Origin: a virus
Virus record (IMG/VR): IMGVR_UViG_3300021420_000031
Location: 1-63,683 of that record
Reading direction: 5' to 3' (one strand)
Length of the DNA: 63,683 nucleotides
A program made the position numbers and the translations under genes. Positions 42,601 to 49,487 of this stretch are shown piece by piece; within the stretch, counting starts at the first letter, position 1; every line of letters begins with the position of its first letter. The notes under the pieces were generated by a model that made no database searches, was not told the origin of the DNA, and worked only from the letters and a program-made list of their open reading frames with translations.

Positions 42601-44411
42601 CAGGCATCCACGAAGACGTGACCGGCCACGCACTTAACCTCGATTATGTGTGGACTACCAAGCCGACAGCCCTTACCGATCCGGTGGAACTGTTCTCGCA
42701 TGTATTATGCAATAACGGGTTCGATCCGCAGACAACCATGTGCAACAACATCAACCAGAGCGGGCAGCGTAAGACGCAGACGCCGCCGAGCGGTACTGCG
42801 AATGACGCCTCGCACTGGCCGATCGGGAATGTCGGCTACATAACTTCTATTGAGGGTGAACGCTGGCAGGTCGATTTGCTGGCCCTAGAAGCTCAAGACG
42901 TTGAGCAGACTGAGTATGACGACTACAAGCGCGTCGCCAACCTTGCCGGAAGGAATTGGTATGGGCTGATGCAAGACTTCGTGGGCGAGAACCGCGTCAT
43001 GGGCTGGGCGCCCGCACAGGTCAGCGACGCGGTTCAGTACATGCCGGGTAGCGAGCCTGAAGCGCAATATCAGTTCCACACTATCGCCAATTGGTATGAC
43101 GCCCGCGCAGCTTGGTACACATATACGGGGACCTTCTCGTCCGGCGTCAATTATCCTTCGCCCACCGTATCAACTCTGACCGGGACCAAGCACTATGATT
43201 ACTCGGCTCAGGGAATAGGAACGCAGCCTTATGATTTGATCGATCAGCCGCAAGGCCAATCGAACATGAGCATCTCTGTGTTCGAGCAAGGCTACGAGGC
43301 TATGTCGATGGACAAGTCGGTGATGGAATTGGACCATTCCGTCCCGAGCGTCGATACCGTGGCGACCTATTTTATCGACAATATGATTGTAGCTAGCGAG
43401 GCCGAGAACTCTTGTATTTATAATTCGTTGTCGTACGCGCCCGGTGAGGGCGTCATGACTCCACAGTCGAATCAGCAGCAGACGCTCCCTGGCGCTAATG
43501 GCTTGAGCGCTGGTTGGGACGCGACCGATCTCAATAATCCCCAGGCGGGGAATATGTCCGTCCTCGGGGCTGCGACTCTGGAGCTTGAGGTTTATAACGG
43601 TTCGACGTTAGTCACGGCGGTTGCCGGCCCGGGCGGCGGTGATGGCCTGCCTGCCCAGAACCTCTCTGCGCAAATCACAACGACCGGGACTTCGCCGGCT
43701 GGGACAACGATTAACATCCCAGCCGGGAGCGCGGCTAATGCATTCCCCAAGGGGATCATCAACGATATAACCAACGGTACGGGACCGTTCTTCATTCAAT
43801 CGATTGCGTCGACGACGATCACCCTGATGTCGAGCACGCCGACGACGGGCATTGGGTCGGGAGATGTGCTCTATGTCTCGCGAGTGGACACCTACCCTGA
43901 TTACCCGATAAGTGCGGGTAATATCTATAAGTCTGGCAGTGTTGTGTTCTTTACCGCCGCCGATGGCCAGGAAGAGACCAACCAGGATATAGCGCCACAT
44001 GATTTCCCGGTGCCGACCACGCCACCCGGCGCCGTGCTTGAGGGCAAAGCCTATATCTGGTGCCAAGACCCATCGGGCGCTTGGGCCGGAACAATCAATC
44101 CATACGGCACAAATTGCGCCTCGCCAGCCCCGATCACCTTCGCCGGCAACAAGGCGTATAATGCGATGTGGATTGTCAATGACGTGTGTCCGGCTCGCTC
44201 GATAGGAACGTGGAATACCTATGGTGACTATCAGTCTCCGACATCGAGACTCGCTGAGTATTGGGCCACTATCGAGGGCCGGATCACAACGGTTGGGGCT
44301 AATACCGCTCGCACGGCGGCCGAGACCCAGATGTCACCGAGCATGACGCCGCTGAGCACGACATTCGGCGGCGGCAACAATCCGCGCTACAATTACGACA
44401 ATCACTACTGA
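39666..44411 (+). CDS. Giant exported multidomain protein, 1581 aa
   Basis: Signal peptide MRKILALAFTLLLIGIIPAD. Two Ig/cadherin-like repeats follow (about residues 35-125 and 130-230, each with TIASISLSNSSFT-like strands). Then come modules of the FTGSIASGVLSG type, interrupted at NLWPDGSLKNAAISMF. The C-terminal about 700 residues (from VWGYIEYWVNGSALVTTRAI) are rich in Trp, His and Asp (GEHFFLSPDSAHGAYLYYAW; EDVTGHALNLDYVW) and look like a large carbohydrate-active domain, but I cannot name the family. Likely the main surface or capsule-acting protein. No frame interruption. Confidence 0.75.
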   Translation: MRKILALAFTLLLIGIIPADALRLRGGGALVSGGGQTIASISLSNSSFTGGSPSGTVVGAISTTMSPASPAFSGSYSVTGTNAASFQVVGSNLETNGVVAAGSYSINIVATQAGISNSPFSSPKTITGNAQTIASVNISNTTYTPNSANAVVGTLTVTMSPSTPVSTAALTVTGANSGGFHLVGAGCANISTGTCTVETNSGGTTGSGPFTDVNFVATQASASNSPQSISPSLSGTGGAGTVVDTMTFPNIGSGTTPGSAIPKHAMLNVPPGAVPAGMIAVPTVASSAIPYQYDCAAEPSTTAFTGSIASGVLSGATVPLVIGSTVTGAGVTSGTVISAIVTAASNTYTVTPSQTVASTTITATFGGCNLWPDGSLKNAAISMFLPTLASAAAEQVTWTTTSGSLASGGLGVTPTTVAAASDYRVYATNVNTIWVNNIQMPTGIAQVGCGPTAGSLPSPGGCVIRLQAGSAGTHYGYIGNNCSTNPAVNGIPPCITASDNTVTVASTTGAPTVVTCNVTPCPLGTVSGALVVDTTTPSNIPNNTVITSSPVFSGGNTFTLSSNATITNGDTLRLLYPVNGCTNAGFYFTALDGTTSLPTGVTVPSYGTGSACAVTGSGNEKFFFNDSLNLYGSNQPPTCAAAGGSASFTGSYSSGTLTTSAVTGALSKGQIVFDSVGAHALVTAGSGSSWSVNAALTNGAMTARVPVCIYANGNGSSTSGMYGLRLYGPLVDTSTGAQDPNFERVWGYIEYWVNGSALVTTRAIAGIDNSVYLPSGTSTQVQWPSETMDLDFTNGTTPGGAGEIRGAAQGTGMWTHLTTEAPTVFYSADPALSGPIGISGTADWLGPTSGTFNLANSEAWNSVQMSRTGTDLTYWHGNHAHQPLAPAAGVAPLVINSSTVGTYYGLATYLGYYKPYDAPFMDSNSSTSWNNGGEHFFLSPDSAHGAYLYYAWADGASDLGMSWLQQLRISSLELPGQAAGIHEDVTGHALNLDYVWTTKPTALTDPVELFSHVLCNNGFDPQTTMCNNINQSGQRKTQTPPSGTANDASHWPIGNVGYITSIEGERWQVDLLALEAQDVEQTEYDDYKRVANLAGRNWYGLMQDFVGENRVMGWAPAQVSDAVQYMPGSEPEAQYQFHTIANWYDARAAWYTYTGTFSSGVNYPSPTVSTLTGTKHYDYSAQGIGTQPYDLIDQPQGQSNMSISVFEQGYEAMSMDKSVMELDHSVPSVDTVATYFIDNMIVASEAENSCIYNSLSYAPGEGVMTPQSNQQQTLPGANGLSAGWDATDLNNPQAGNMSVLGAATLELEVYNGSTLVTAVAGPGGGDGLPAQNLSAQITTTGTSPAGTTINIPAGSAANAFPKGIINDITNGTGPFFIQSIASTTITLMSSTPTTGIGSGDVLYVSRVDTYPDYPISAGNIYKSGSVVFFTAADGQEETNQDIAPHDFPVPTTPPGAVLEGKAYIWCQDPSGAWAGTINPYGTNCASPAPITFAGNKAYNAMWIVNDVCPARSIGTWNTYGDYQSPTSRLAEYWATIEGRITTVGANTARTAAETQMSPSMTPLSTTFGGGNNPRYNYDNHY

Positions 44412-44420
44412 GCTAACGCT

Positions 44421-44615
44421 ATGATCTACATATGGCTTATCATGGCGCTCGCGGTCGGGCCGAGCCACGGCCCGAATGCTCATCAGGAGTCAGGATTAGC
44501 CTATCCTGCCGGGGGGTATGAGTGGCGGGAGTTCTCATCGCCGGAGGAATGCAACCGCCATCGGCAGACCGATGCGCAGCAATGCGTGAAGGTCGCGGTC
44601 CGGTTGTCCCCCTGA
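44421..44615 (+). CDS. Small exported protein, 64 aa
   Basis: Hydrophobic leader MIYIWLIMALAVGPSHGPNA, then a short domain with two Cys (EECNRHRQTDAQQCVKVAV), which may form a disulphide. Last gene of the exported cluster, 48 bases before the lysin gene. Confidence 0.6.
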   Translation: MIYIWLIMALAVGPSHGPNAHQESGLAYPAGGYEWREFSSPEECNRHRQTDAQQCVKVAVRLSP

Positions 44616-44662
44616 TCTCGCAAGGGTTGCTATCGCGGCGTGTCTATCGTATGGGGGATGGT

Positions 44663-45310
44663 ATGAAAGTTGTCCCTGCACGTGCCGGTGCGGTCGGCTT
44701 CGACACGGATTCGCCGCTGACCGCATCGCTGTGCGAAAGCCTCATCGGCCAGGGATACGAATTCGCGATCCGGTATGTCAGCCATACCCAGCCGGAAGCC
44801 GGAGACCTGTCACCAGCCGAAGTCCAGGCGATCCTGGGTTCGGGGCTGGCGCTTATGGTTGTCGTGCATTCACCGGCTCCGGGTTGGGCACCACGCGGCG
44901 TCGCCGGGGCCGAGCACGCGACATGGGCAGTCAGCAACCTGGAAGGCGCCGGACTGCGCGCGGTCGGCGCGATGACGGTCTGGTGCGACCTCGAAGGCGT
45001 GCTGCCCGGCACGCCCGCCAGCGACATCATCGATTACGTCAACACCTGGACCGTGGGCATCAGGGCGGCAGGCTATCAGCCGGGCCTCTATGTAGGCTAT
45101 GACGCCTTCCTGACCGGCTCGCAGCTTTATGTAGATCTGTACCTGGCCCGGTATTGGAAGAGCGCCTCTGCCGTACCCACCCCGGCGCTGCGCGGGTTCT
45201 GCATGACACAGATGCTTGGTGCCGGGCCGATGGTCGCCGCGGTGCAAATCGACCGCGACGTGATCCAAGCCGATCGGCTCGGGGGGCTTCCGATGTGGCT
45301 GGTCGCGTGA
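44663..45310 (+). CDS. Endolysin-type glycoside hydrolase-like protein (DUF1906), 215 aa
   Basis: GFDTDSPLTASLCESLIGQG, AIRYV, LSPAEVQAILGSGLALMVVV, a TVWCDLEGVLPG Asp/Glu motif and AGYQPGLYVGYDAF follow the strand order of the DUF1906 (Rv2525c-like) TIM-barrel family, used as a cell wall hydrolase domain by some phages. ATG 44663 is preferred because GGGGATGGT precedes it. No signal peptide, so a holin would be needed. It starts the lysis region. Confidence 0.75.
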   Translation: MKVVPARAGAVGFDTDSPLTASLCESLIGQGYEFAIRYVSHTQPEAGDLSPAEVQAILGSGLALMVVVHSPAPGWAPRGVAGAEHATWAVSNLEGAGLRAVGAMTVWCDLEGVLPGTPASDIIDYVNTWTVGIRAAGYQPGLYVGYDAFLTGSQLYVDLYLARYWKSASAVPTPALRGFCMTQMLGAGPMVAAVQIDRDVIQADRLGGLPMWLVA

Positions 45311-45675
45311 GCGGCAAGTCCTGCCCGTGCGGGTACAAGCCGCGCAGCATCGAGGATCTCGGGAAACATCTCCGATGCGCCCATTCGATCAACAGGAAAC
45401 TCGCCCTGCTCATCGCACGGCAGGGATGTGACTGCTATTGGTGCCGGCTTCCGCTTTGGGTCTTCGCTACCAGATACAGTTCCCATCCGCTCCGGCCGAC
45501 GATAGAGCACCTGATCCCGAAATCGGCGGGTGGCGGCGGCGCTGATGAGGGGAATCTTCGGGCGGCGCACGCAATCTGCAACCATCTGAGGGGCAGCATG
45601 TCAGAGGCGGAATGGCGGGAGATTATCGCCGTAGCGATGGCTTCACTACCCGAGCAAGGCCGGCTTACCGCATGA
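45307..45675 (+). CDS. HNH endonuclease, 122 aa
   Basis: GTG start overlapping the lysin stop. Two Cys-rich zinc sites (SCPCGYK with CAH; CDCYWC) frame a beta-beta-alpha metal core: TIEHLIPKSAGGGGADEGNL and HAICNHLRG (His68, Asn83, His93). Free-standing HNH enzymes in phages act in packaging or as selfish nickases. Here it is embedded in the lysis operon with four-base couplings. Confidence 0.85.
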   Translation: MSGKSCPCGYKPRSIEDLGKHLRCAHSINRKLALLIARQGCDCYWCRLPLWVFATRYSSHPLRPTIEHLIPKSAGGGGADEGNLRAAHAICNHLRGSMSEAEWREIIAVAMASLPEQGRLTA

Positions 45676-45872
45676 GCCAGCTCGACTTGTTCGCGCCGCC
45701 GCAGTATATATGTCGCGGGTGGAAGCCGGACCCGATGTCGGCCGACGCCTATCAAGCCGAATGGGAACTGTTGAACCAGGGAACCACGGCACGCTCGGTA
45801 AGAGCGCCTCTGTTCCGTGGCACGATCGACCCCTGGCTGGGGTGGATAACCTGGATGGCAGCTAGACCATGA
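45672..45872 (+). CDS. Hypothetical protein, 66 aa
   Basis: Coupled start and stop (ATGA overlaps). MSQLDLFAPPQYICRGWKPD has no recognised motif; Trp-rich C-terminus (DPWLGWITWMAARP). Confidence 0.6.
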   Translation: MSQLDLFAPPQYICRGWKPDPMSADAYQAEWELLNQGTTARSVRAPLFRGTIDPWLGWITWMAARP

Positions 45873-45943
45873 CGTGGCTCTATCTAATCCCTGCCGCTGA
45901 GGCAGCATTGTGGCTATGGGCCGTCCTCGGCAGGCCAGTATGA
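45869..45943 (+). CDS. Tiny membrane peptide, 24 aa
   Basis: MTWLYLIPAAEAALWLWAVL plus four residues. One hydrophobic segment; overlaps both neighbours by four bases (ATGA each time). The perfect coupling is the main support. Confidence 0.5.
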   Translation: MTWLYLIPAAEAALWLWAVLGRPV

Positions 45944-46308
45944 GCCAAGTCGCTCGCGCACCGCTGGTGCTCGGCTTTGTAGTGCTGCTCTCCATCGCCG
46001 GATGCGTCAACAAGGCTCAGTTCGTCGCCGCGGACGCCGAGACCGCTGAGAGCGTGGCGCTCGCCGCGGGGCTGCCCACAGACGCGAATTGCTGGAGCGC
46101 CTATGCGGCCATCGCCGGGGTCTTAGGGCCACCAGCGCCCGCCCCTGCGCCGGTGGTAGGCATTCTGACGGTGGTCGAGACCAAGCGCGCGATCCAAGCG
46201 ACGATGGGCAGCCCGGCTTGCTTGCCGATAACTACGAGTTTGTTGGGAGAAGTGTTAAAATTTTCCTCCCCTCAAGGGGCCGGCTTAGCCACGCTGTTGG
46301 GGTTCTGA
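45940..46308 (+). CDS. Phage lipoprotein, 122 aa
   Basis: Signal with lipobox: LVLGFVVLLSIAGC. The mature part is Ala-rich with an APAPAP linker and two Cys in mid-protein. Could be an outer-membrane spanin subunit paired with the membrane coiled-coil protein at 46627, or an exclusion lipoprotein. Coupled to its neighbours. Confidence 0.75.
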   Translation: MSQVARAPLVLGFVVLLSIAGCVNKAQFVAADAETAESVALAAGLPTDANCWSAYAAIAGVLGPPAPAPAPVVGILTVVETKRAIQATMGSPACLPITTSLLGEVLKFSSPQGAGLATLLGF

Positions 46309-46553
46309 TGATAGACGAGCGGCACGAGTTCCCGACCGTCTCCGGCCATCCGACGCCGGATAGGTGCCTGCACTGTGGCGCGAAGCGGGGCACTGAGCAG
46401 ACCTGCGTGACGCGGCATTTGCCCCCGCCTCACCGTGGCATCCCGACATCGATGTTTGCGGGGCCGCAGGACAGCATCGGGGTTCGTGCCCGAGAGATCG
46501 CCGCACAAGAAGAGAGGCCGTCATGGCTACCGACGCCGAAGCCGGAAGCGTAA
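46308..46553 (+). CDS. Small zinc-knuckle protein, 81 aa
   Basis: Coupled start (TGATG). RCLHCGAKRG and later TCVTRHLPPPHRG give a C-x2-C...C-x3-H pattern that may bind zinc. No known family. Confidence 0.6.
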   Translation: MIDERHEFPTVSGHPTPDRCLHCGAKRGTEQTCVTRHLPPPHRGIPTSMFAGPQDSIGVRAREIAAQEERPSWLPTPKPEA

Positions 46554-46630
46554 TCGACTTCGCCGAGATCGCAGCCCATGCTGCCGCGCTCAAGCATTTC
46601 GTCTGGGTCGAAGGCGTGCCGGCAGGATGA
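46523..46630 (+). CDS. Small Ala-rich peptide, 35 aa
   Basis: MATDAEAGSVIDFAEIAAHA in a frame starting behind AGAGAGGCCGTC; overlaps the ends of both neighbours. Helical, no motif. Confidence 0.45.
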   Translation: MATDAEAGSVIDFAEIAAHAAALKHFVWVEGVPAG

Positions 46631-46992
46631 GCGGCGAGATTGTTCAATCCTGGCTGGGAACGTTCTTCCAAGCCGTAACCGCTGTCGGGGTTATGTATGC
46701 GATTTGGACCGGCGTGCAGGCCAAGCGTGCCGCCGTATGGGCCGCGCACCAGGCCGAAGATGCCGCTGTCGCTGCTGCCAAGCATGCAAACGAGAACGTT
46801 ACGGCGCTCGGTCAGGTCGCCGAGAATGTCCAAAAGATCGAAATCGCCACCAATTCGATGAAGGATGCGCTGATCCACACGACGGCCATCGCCTCCGATC
46901 TTGCTGGTGAGCGGCGTGGTATCGAGATAGGGCGTGCCGCCGCGGAGAAAGCGGCTGACGACTTGCGAAATGCTCCGCTAAAGGAGGACTGA
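46627..46992 (+). CDS. Membrane-anchored coiled-coil protein, 121 aa
   Basis: One N-terminal hydrophobic helix (FFQAVTAVGVMYAIWTGVQA), then a long Ala-rich coiled coil (AAKHANENVTALGQVAENVQ) with a charged end. Topology resembles inner-membrane spanins. The lipoprotein at 45940 is the possible partner. A second spanin-like pair exists at 48712-49316. Confidence 0.65.
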   Translation: MSGEIVQSWLGTFFQAVTAVGVMYAIWTGVQAKRAAVWAAHQAEDAAVAAAKHANENVTALGQVAENVQKIEIATNSMKDALIHTTAIASDLAGERRGIEIGRAAAEKAADDLRNAPLKED

Positions 46993-46995
46993 GCC

Positions 46996-47148
46996 GTGGA
47001 TTTGATCCTAGTCGTCATCGTGCTGCTGCTGATCTTTGGCGGGGGCTTCGGCTATTCCCGGTGGGGCTATGGCGGCGGCTTCGGAATCGGCGGCATCCTG
47101 CTGGTGATTCTCGTCATCTACCTGCTTCTCGGACACGGCAGGTTCTGA
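46996..47148 (+). CDS. DUF3309-like small membrane protein, 50 aa
   Basis: AAGGAGGACTGAGCC precedes GTG 46996. Two hydrophobic segments (LILVVIVLLLIFGGGF and ILLVILVIYLLLGHG) separated by a Gly-rich SRWGYGGGFGIGG turn, the layout of DUF3309 proteins common in alpha- and betaproteobacteria. Function of the family is unknown; its place in a lysis region is suggestive only. Confidence 0.7.
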   Translation: MDLILVVIVLLLIFGGGFGYSRWGYGGGFGIGGILLVILVIYLLLGHGRF

Positions 47149-47149
47149 C

Positions 47150-47410
47150 GTGGAGCAGAAAACCGTCACGCTCGGCGGCCAGATCGCCACATCGGCGCTC
47201 TCGCTGCTGATTTTCGCGGGCTGTCTGGTGGTGTCCTTCTATCTGAAGGATCAGCAGATGGAGTTACTGGTGGTCGGTGCTGCTATCGCGAACGCTACCA
47301 CGGTCGTCAACTACTGGCTCGGGTCTAGCAGCAGCTCCAAGGCCAAGGACGACACGATCGCGGCCACAGCAAACCGGCCTATCCTACCGGTTCCTCCGCC
47401 GCATTCCTGA
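47150..47410 (+). CDS. Two-pass membrane protein, holin candidate, 86 aa
   Basis: GTG start one base after the previous stop. Helices ATSALSLLIFAGCLVVSFYL and ELLVVGAAIANATTVVNYWL, short loop with charged KDQQM, hydrophilic Ser/Lys-rich tail. Holin-like size and topology; 1.8 kb downstream of the endolysin, so a better holin candidate than 28570. Confidence 0.7.
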   Translation: MEQKTVTLGGQIATSALSLLIFAGCLVVSFYLKDQQMELLVVGAAIANATTVVNYWLGSSSSSKAKDDTIAATANRPILPVPPPHS

Positions 47411-47460
47411 CCCCAAATCGTCACACCGCGAGAGCGGGCGATGTGGTACAAGGTCCGGGT

Positions 47461-47949
47461 ATGCGCTCCCGGCATCACCCGAGCATCAAATCGATCATCG
47501 TCACTCCGACGCCGCCCTTGCGAATCTCCGATAGGGCGAAACGAGGCACGGTAGTCGGCTTGATCTCGGTTCAAATGTCCGATGGGTCGCAGTTCAATGG
47601 TAAGATCACGATCTCCACACACCTGATCAGAGTGAGGAATCTTCTCATGAGCCAGCTAGTCCTCTCGCGTGCACTTACGCCGACCGATGATGGCGTACAG
47701 ACTTGGACGATTACTGCCACGACCGCCGATGGGCAGTTTTCTTCGCAACTCGTCATAACCGCGACGATCGCGCCGCCGGTTGCCGCCGAGGGACCGCCGG
47801 TCTTCTCGGGTTGGCCGACGGCAGTCTCACTTGCCGATAATGCCGCAGCCGGTTCGCTCGTCGCGAGCGGCAGCCTCCTCGATTCTGATGGCACTCCGTT
47901 CAACGGTACGGTCTCGGTCGGGAGCGCGCCGCTCACCTTCGTCGCCTAA
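47461..47949 (+). CDS. Ig-like/cadherin-like repeat protein, 162 aa
   Basis: Two related beta segments (ISVQMSDGSQFNGKITIST and SGSLLDSDGTPFNGTVSVGS) with the shared core DG-x-F-N-G. No signal peptide. Resembles small head-decoration or fibre Ig-like domains. Its transcript ends at the terminator directly downstream. Confidence 0.6.
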   Translation: MRSRHHPSIKSIIVTPTPPLRISDRAKRGTVVGLISVQMSDGSQFNGKITISTHLIRVRNLLMSQLVLSRALTPTDDGVQTWTITATTADGQFSSQLVITATIAPPVAAEGPPVFSGWPTAVSLADNAAAGSLVASGSLLDSDGTPFNGTVSVGSAPLTFVA

Positions 47950-47975
47950 CCAGGGTTTCCCCCGAAAGCGGCGTC

Positions 47976-48012
47976 AGCCGTTCCAGGCGTATACTTGGAA
48001 CGGCTTTTCTTT
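47976..48012 (+). terminator. Rho-independent terminator
   Basis: Perfect ten-base stem AGCCGTTCCA (47976-47985) with TGGAACGGCT (47996-48005), ten-base loop, then TTTCTTT. Ends the lysis-region transcript after 47949. Confidence 0.85.
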
Positions 48013-48026
48013 GGGGAATTATCAGG
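48013..48026. repeat. Intergenic direct repeat, copy 1
   Basis: GGGGAATTATCAGG, repeated exactly at 48670-48683. Both copies follow a hairpin that contains GCCGTTC, and together they flank the gene at 48116-48478. Confidence 0.75.
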
Positions 48027-48089
48027 TCGACGTAGCAATGTCGCGGCCATACCCTTGACCCGCATTGCGAACGCGACCGTGACGGTTCC

Positions 48090-48113
48090 CCTCTCTTCAA
48101 TTCAGGAGAGAGG
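48090..48113 (+). promoter_or_regulatory. Hairpin that hides a ribosome site
   Basis: CCTCTCT (48090-48096) pairs with AGAGAGG (48107-48113). The second arm is part of the ribosome site of ATG 48116, so translation of that gene may depend on opening the stem. Confidence 0.5.
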
Positions 48114-48115
48114 AT

Positions 48116-48478
48116 ATGGAAAAGGAAAGCGACGAGAGCAATTCAACCGACGAGATAGAGGTCACTCCAGCAATGGTGCGAGTGGGCGCGGAAACTATCT
48201 GCTGTCGGTGGTTGGATTTGCGCTCGAATCCGTCCGAGGTACTCTACGAAGCGGTCGCGCGCGAAGTCTTTCTTCACATGATGGCAGCGCGTCCGCGAGT
48301 CATTATCGGGGAGTGTCGCCCGGAATTACCGCCAGGATACATATGGCGGAATGAGGGTAGCTGGCTTCCTGTTGGCAGTAAGGACACCGCACCCGAAACG
48401 GGTCAGGCATCTTCTTCAACGAGAAGCCCCGCTGCCGTTCCCGCAGGTGAAAGGCCTGGCCGCAATTCGCTAGGATAA
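48116..48478 (+). CDS. Moron-like hypothetical protein, 120 aa
   Basis: Acidic N-terminus (MEKESDESNSTDEIEVTPAM), a small alpha/beta core (YEAVAREVFLHMMAARPRVI) and a Ser/Pro-rich tail. It is bounded by a terminator on the left and hairpins on the right, both next to the same 14-base repeat, so it behaves like an independently acquired single-gene unit. Function unknown. Confidence 0.7.
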   Translation: MEKESDESNSTDEIEVTPAMVRVGAETICCRWLDLRSNPSEVLYEAVAREVFLHMMAARPRVIIGECRPELPPGYIWRNEGSWLPVGSKDTAPETGQASSSTRSPAAVPAGERPGRNSLG

Positions 48479-48711
48479 ACGGGACGGCATTTCATTTTAG
48501 GCAAAGCTCCAATTGATGGGGAGCCGCCTTGACCGTCCTACGCCCTCAAGCTACCTTGGGGGTGTTCTGATCGAACGTCCCGCGCGGCTCCAACACCTGC
48601 GGGATTTGAACGGCGGAGGGACCAACCTCCGCCGTTCGTCACTCCTGCATTTACTCGTTTCGTTCCCGAGGGGAATTATCAGGACGCCGGATTGACGCCT
48701 GTGAGGGCATC
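48479..48711 (+). other. Intergenic region with two strong hairpins
   Basis: Hairpin 1: CCCTCAAG (48543-48550) with CTTGGGGG (48555-48562), one G-U pair. Hairpin 2: perfect 12-base stem GAACGGCGGAGG (48608-48619) with CCTCCGCCGTTC (48626-48637), loop of six. Neither has a clean T-tract. The second probably ends transcription of 48116-48478 or is a small structured RNA. Confidence 0.6.
48670..48683. repeat. Intergenic direct repeat, copy 2
   Basis: GGGGAATTATCAGG, identical to 48013-48026. Confidence 0.75.
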
Positions 48712-49089
48712 ATGACAAAAGCCCAATGTGAACCACTTCACACATGGCAGTGGCTGACGGATGTTAGGAGGATGGCGTTGACCAAGGAGCACTGGACGCA
48801 GGTCGGCATCCTGGCGGCCGTGTTCACGGCTTTCGTCATCCCGCTTGTCGTCGGGGCCATATGGATTACGGGGCTACACGAGCAGGATATGGCTCGGATC
48901 GAGATGGTCGAGCAGCGCGTCTCGGCGGTCGAGGCAGCCAATCTGGCGCTGAAGGAGCGATTCGGCGACTTCTATCACCAATCGATGGACTTCGAGCACG
49001 AGCAGCGGCAGAACACGACGACGTTGCTCAGCGATGTCGGCGACATCAAAGCGGCCGTCGCCGGGAAAGCCAATTTGCGGCAGCACTGA
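48712..49089 (+). CDS. Inner-membrane spanin-like protein, 125 aa
   Basis: An N-terminal cytoplasmic part, one hydrophobic helix (VGILAAVFTAFVIPLVVGAI) and a periplasmic coiled coil (RIEMVEQRVSAVEAANLALK) fit an i-spanin. The next frame, overlapping or abutting its 3' end, encodes a lipobox and Pro-rich segment as in Rz/Rz1 pairs. Spanins fuse inner and outer membranes at the last step of lysis. Confidence 0.7.
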   Translation: MTKAQCEPLHTWQWLTDVRRMALTKEHWTQVGILAAVFTAFVIPLVVGAIWITGLHEQDMARIEMVEQRVSAVEAANLALKERFGDFYHQSMDFEHEQRQNTTTLLSDVGDIKAAVAGKANLRQH

Positions 49090-49316
49090 TCGGCTTGGCT
49101 CTCTTGTTCGGCTGCGGGCCATCGCCGGTCGCCACCACGCCAGCTCCGGCCTCTGTCCATCCTCAGCCGGCAAAACCAAAGCCCAGAGCACACGGGTACG
49201 GGTATAAGGTGCCACCCCAGGAACCGGGGCCAGACGAGCTATCCTTGGAGGACAAACTCAACGCGCTGGAGGAACAGCTCCGGGCGAGGCAGGAGCTGCT
49301 GGGGCGGGAACCGTAA
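49086..49316 (+). CDS. Outer-membrane spanin-like lipoprotein, about 76 aa (start uncertain)
   Basis: LIGLALLFGCGPSPVATTPA carries a lipobox (LLFGC), followed by a Pro-rich stretch (ASVHPQPAKPKPRAHGYGYK) and a C-terminal coiled coil (LSLEDKLNALEEQLRARQEL). No ATG or GTG lies at a suitable place: only CTG 49086 or TTG 49095/49104. The real start may be a rare codon, or a frameshift from the upstream gene may be used. Last rightward gene before the convergent leftward operon. Confidence 0.6.
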   Translation: MIGLALLFGCGPSPVATTPAPASVHPQPAKPKPRAHGYGYKVPPQEPGPDELSLEDKLNALEEQLRARQELLGREP

Positions 49317-49487
49317 ACGGTACACACACATGGGGGAGAGGGTATACACGGTACAGACCGGAGCCGGCCGCTCACCAGCACAAGCGGCATCCGTAAAGAA
49401 ATCACGGCACGTGTGCGGCGGCGGAAGTGGGTGTGATAGCGGCAGCGTCGCGAGCGCCACGTACAGGGCTGCGGGGAGGAAGATCAT
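49239..49487 (-). CDS. Possible exported protein at the end of the leftward operon, 82 aa
   Basis: Starts by TGATG coupling to the membrane protein upstream and opens with a hydrophobic leader (MIFLPAALYVALATLPLS). The rest overlaps the spanin-like lipoprotein gene on the other strand and has odd composition, so only the 5' part may be meaningful. Confidence 0.35.
   Translation of the reverse strand: MIFLPAALYVALATLPLSHPLPPPHTCRDFFTDAACAGERPAPVCTVYTLSPMCVYRLRFPPQQLLPRPELFLQRVEFVLQG

Noticed and set aside
29162-44411. Diversity-generating retroelement acting on the adhesins
   Set aside because: No reverse transcriptase gene and no template/variable repeat pair with adenine-specific differences was seen.
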